Source: Moritella sp. 5 (GTDB lineage Bacteria; Pseudomonadota; Gammaproteobacteria; Enterobacterales; Moritellaceae). From it: DNA of 64,000 nucleotides. A program made the position numbers and the translations under genes. Numbering within the stretch: position 1 is the first letter of the stretch; each line of letters opens with the position of its first letter. Shown in pieces: positions 62,651 through 64,000 of this stretch. The notes beneath the pieces were generated by a model that did not search any database, was not told the DNA's origin, and saw only the letters and a list, made by a program, of their open reading frames with translations. Location: assembly GCF_018219455.1 (NCBI RefSeq), contig NZ_CP056122.1:3224001-3288000 (forward strand), in the 5' to 3' direction.

Positions 62651-63979
62651 GTGAATATGGTGCATAAATTGAATACATCAAAGTATATCAAAGAGTTAAG
62701 AAAAAATCTTGGGCTAGGTCAACGTGAGCTAGCAAATTTGATAGGTTTAGGAAAAGACGGCGAACGAACAATTAGAGGTTGGGAGGCTGGAGAACATACA
62801 CCTTCCCCACTAAAATGGGGTAAAATTGTAGATCTCGAAAAAAAAATGCAAGATTCCTACGATAACGCCCCATTAAAACAAGCTGAAATAAACGATTCCG
62901 ACTTTCGATTTATCGACCTTTTTGCTGGTATCGGAGGCATCCGCTATCCTTTTCAACAGTTAGGTGGTCATTGTGTGTTCACTTCTGAATGGGACAAGTT
63001 TGCCCAAAAAACCTATCTAGCCAATTACGGTGATATGCCAAATGGCGATATCACTCAAATCGCAGCTAAGGATATTCCAGATCATGAAATCCTTCTCGGT
63101 GGTTTCCCATGCCAAGCTTTTTCACAGGCAGGTTTAGGTCAAGGTTTTAGTGATACTCGAGGAACAATGTTCTTTGAGGTTCAGCGCATTTTGACAGAGA
63201 AAAAACCAAAAGCCTTTTTACTTGAGAACGTTAAGCAGCTAAGAGGTCACGACAAAGGTCGCACTCTAAAAATGATCTTAGATATCTTACAAGGTAAACA
63301 TGAACAAGAAATTCCAGACGATATTCCAATGAGTGAAGAAGCTCGCCATGCTTTGGCTGAAAAGTTGAATTATTGGGTTGATGTTCGTGTATTAAGGGCT
63401 GGTGACTTTGGAGCACCTCAAAACCGAGAACGAATTTTCATCATCGGGTTTGATAAAGATCAGTATCCAAATGTCGATTTTGATAAAGCGTTTTGTTGGC
63501 CTGAACCACCGAAGACAATTACGCGTGTCGGCAATATTCTACAAACAGAAATAGAATTAAAAGCGGATCAAGAAGAACATGGTAAAGACCGTTTTACTAT
63601 CTCAGATAGACTTTGGGAAGGACACAAAAAACGTAAAGCAGGTCACAAAACAAAAGGAAATGGTTTTGGTTACTCGTTAGTCAACGCAGATAGTGAGTAT
63701 ACGAATACAATCAGTGCTCGATACTATAAAGATGGTTCAGAAATTCTAATTGATCAGAGCCACTTAAATAAAAACCCACGTAAATTAACACCACGTGAAT
63801 GCGCGAGATTACAGGGGTTTCCAGAGAATTTTAAAGTCGATGCTTCATCCCAAAATCAAGTTTATCAGCAGTTCGGTAACTCCGTATGCATGAATGTGAT
63901 TCATGCAGTTGCAAAACAAATGGTGGATACTCTCAAATCTTCTGAACCGTTTACCAATAAACAACGAAAAGCTAGCTAG
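62651..63979 (+). CDS. DNA cytosine-5 methyltransferase with N-terminal HTH
   Basis: 442 residues from GTG 62651 (CGGAT 9 bases upstream; ATG 62657 is the alternative). Residues 8-60 form an Xre-like helix-turn-helix (LRKNLGLGQRELANLIGLG). The catalytic domain has all main motifs: I FIDLFAGIGGIRYPF, IV GGFPCQAFSQAG with the catalytic Cys, VI FLLENVKQLRGH, VIII FGAPQNRERIFIIGF, and X QFGNSVCMNVIHAVA; the target-recognition region is about 285-350. It should methylate C5 of cytosine in a specific site and protect host DNA from the nuclease module on the other strand; the HTH may make it self-regulating. Confidence 0.93.
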   Translation: MNMVHKLNTSKYIKELRKNLGLGQRELANLIGLGKDGERTIRGWEAGEHTPSPLKWGKIVDLEKKMQDSYDNAPLKQAEINDSDFRFIDLFAGIGGIRYPFQQLGGHCVFTSEWDKFAQKTYLANYGDMPNGDITQIAAKDIPDHEILLGGFPCQAFSQAGLGQGFSDTRGTMFFEVQRILTEKKPKAFLLENVKQLRGHDKGRTLKMILDILQGKHEQEIPDDIPMSEEARHALAEKLNYWVDVRVLRAGDFGAPQNRERIFIIGFDKDQYPNVDFDKAFCWPEPPKTITRVGNILQTEIELKADQEEHGKDRFTISDRLWEGHKKRKAGHKTKGNGFGYSLVNADSEYTNTISARYYKDGSEILIDQSHLNKNPRKLTPRECARLQGFPENFKVDASSQNQVYQQFGNSVCMNVIHAVAKQMVDTLKSSEPFTNKQRKAS

Positions 63980-64000
63980 CCGTCAGTGAATCAGCCTCAT

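Noticed and set aside
1-64000. CRISPR array, tRNA, rRNA or integrase
   Set aside because: No regularly spaced repeats, cloverleaf or rRNA-like sequence was seen, and no integrase gene that would define the edges of a mobile island.

Overview
This window comes from an AT-rich Gram-negative gammaproteobacterium. Lipoproteins with lipoboxes, an RND efflux pump, an OmpR/EnvZ-type two-component pair, a di-haem peroxidase and a YwbE homologue all fit a marine genus such as Moritella, Shewanella or Psychromonas. The genus is an inference; there is no rRNA, tRNA or housekeeping marker in the window to fix it.

Left part (1-22.5 kb), envelope, transport and sensing. Two overlapping lipoprotein genes, the second fused to a di-haem cytochrome c peroxidase, lie behind a Fur-like box. 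They are followed by a small FtsZ/tubulin-like protein, a membrane coiled-coil protein, an atypical Nramp-family transporter, and an RND pump with its adaptor opposite a TetR regulator with two operator palindromes. Next come an EmrA-like/DUF2955/MarR efflux operon, an alpha/beta hydrolase, three small or unknown minus-strand genes, and an operon of a periplasmic binding protein, a membrane LytTR regulator and a divergent SDR.

Middle part (22.6-48.7 kb), a minus-strand defence island. Read in the direction of transcription it holds a methyltransferase-HNH fusion, a frameshifted hsdS tail, an McrB with an EVE-like insertion plus McrC, Druantia type III (DruH, DruE), Zorya type II (ZorA, ZorB, ZorE), a 116-residue linker protein, and a second complete ZorA/ZorB stator followed by a ZorC-like EH-signature protein with Sel1 repeats. 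From the first zorA to the zorC-like gene everything overlaps or is separated by 2 bases, so two Zorya motors with different effectors appear to be made from one transcript.

Right part (48.8-64 kb). A ywbE gene and a two-component system sit beside two plus-strand transcription units (DUF1566/EF-hand protein; YHYH lipoprotein plus a secreted protein). Three copies of an 11-bp-period TTCACC direct repeat lie in front of the regulator and these targets. A second defence module follows: a LlaJI/McrC-like nuclease, an McrB-like AAA+ protein, a protein of unknown function, a GHKL ATPase that shares its C-terminal domain with that unknown protein, an SNF2 helicase, and a divergent HTH-m5C methyltransferase. 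This six-gene set is the best candidate for an undescribed restriction-like system; the tandem Zorya arrangement is the other.
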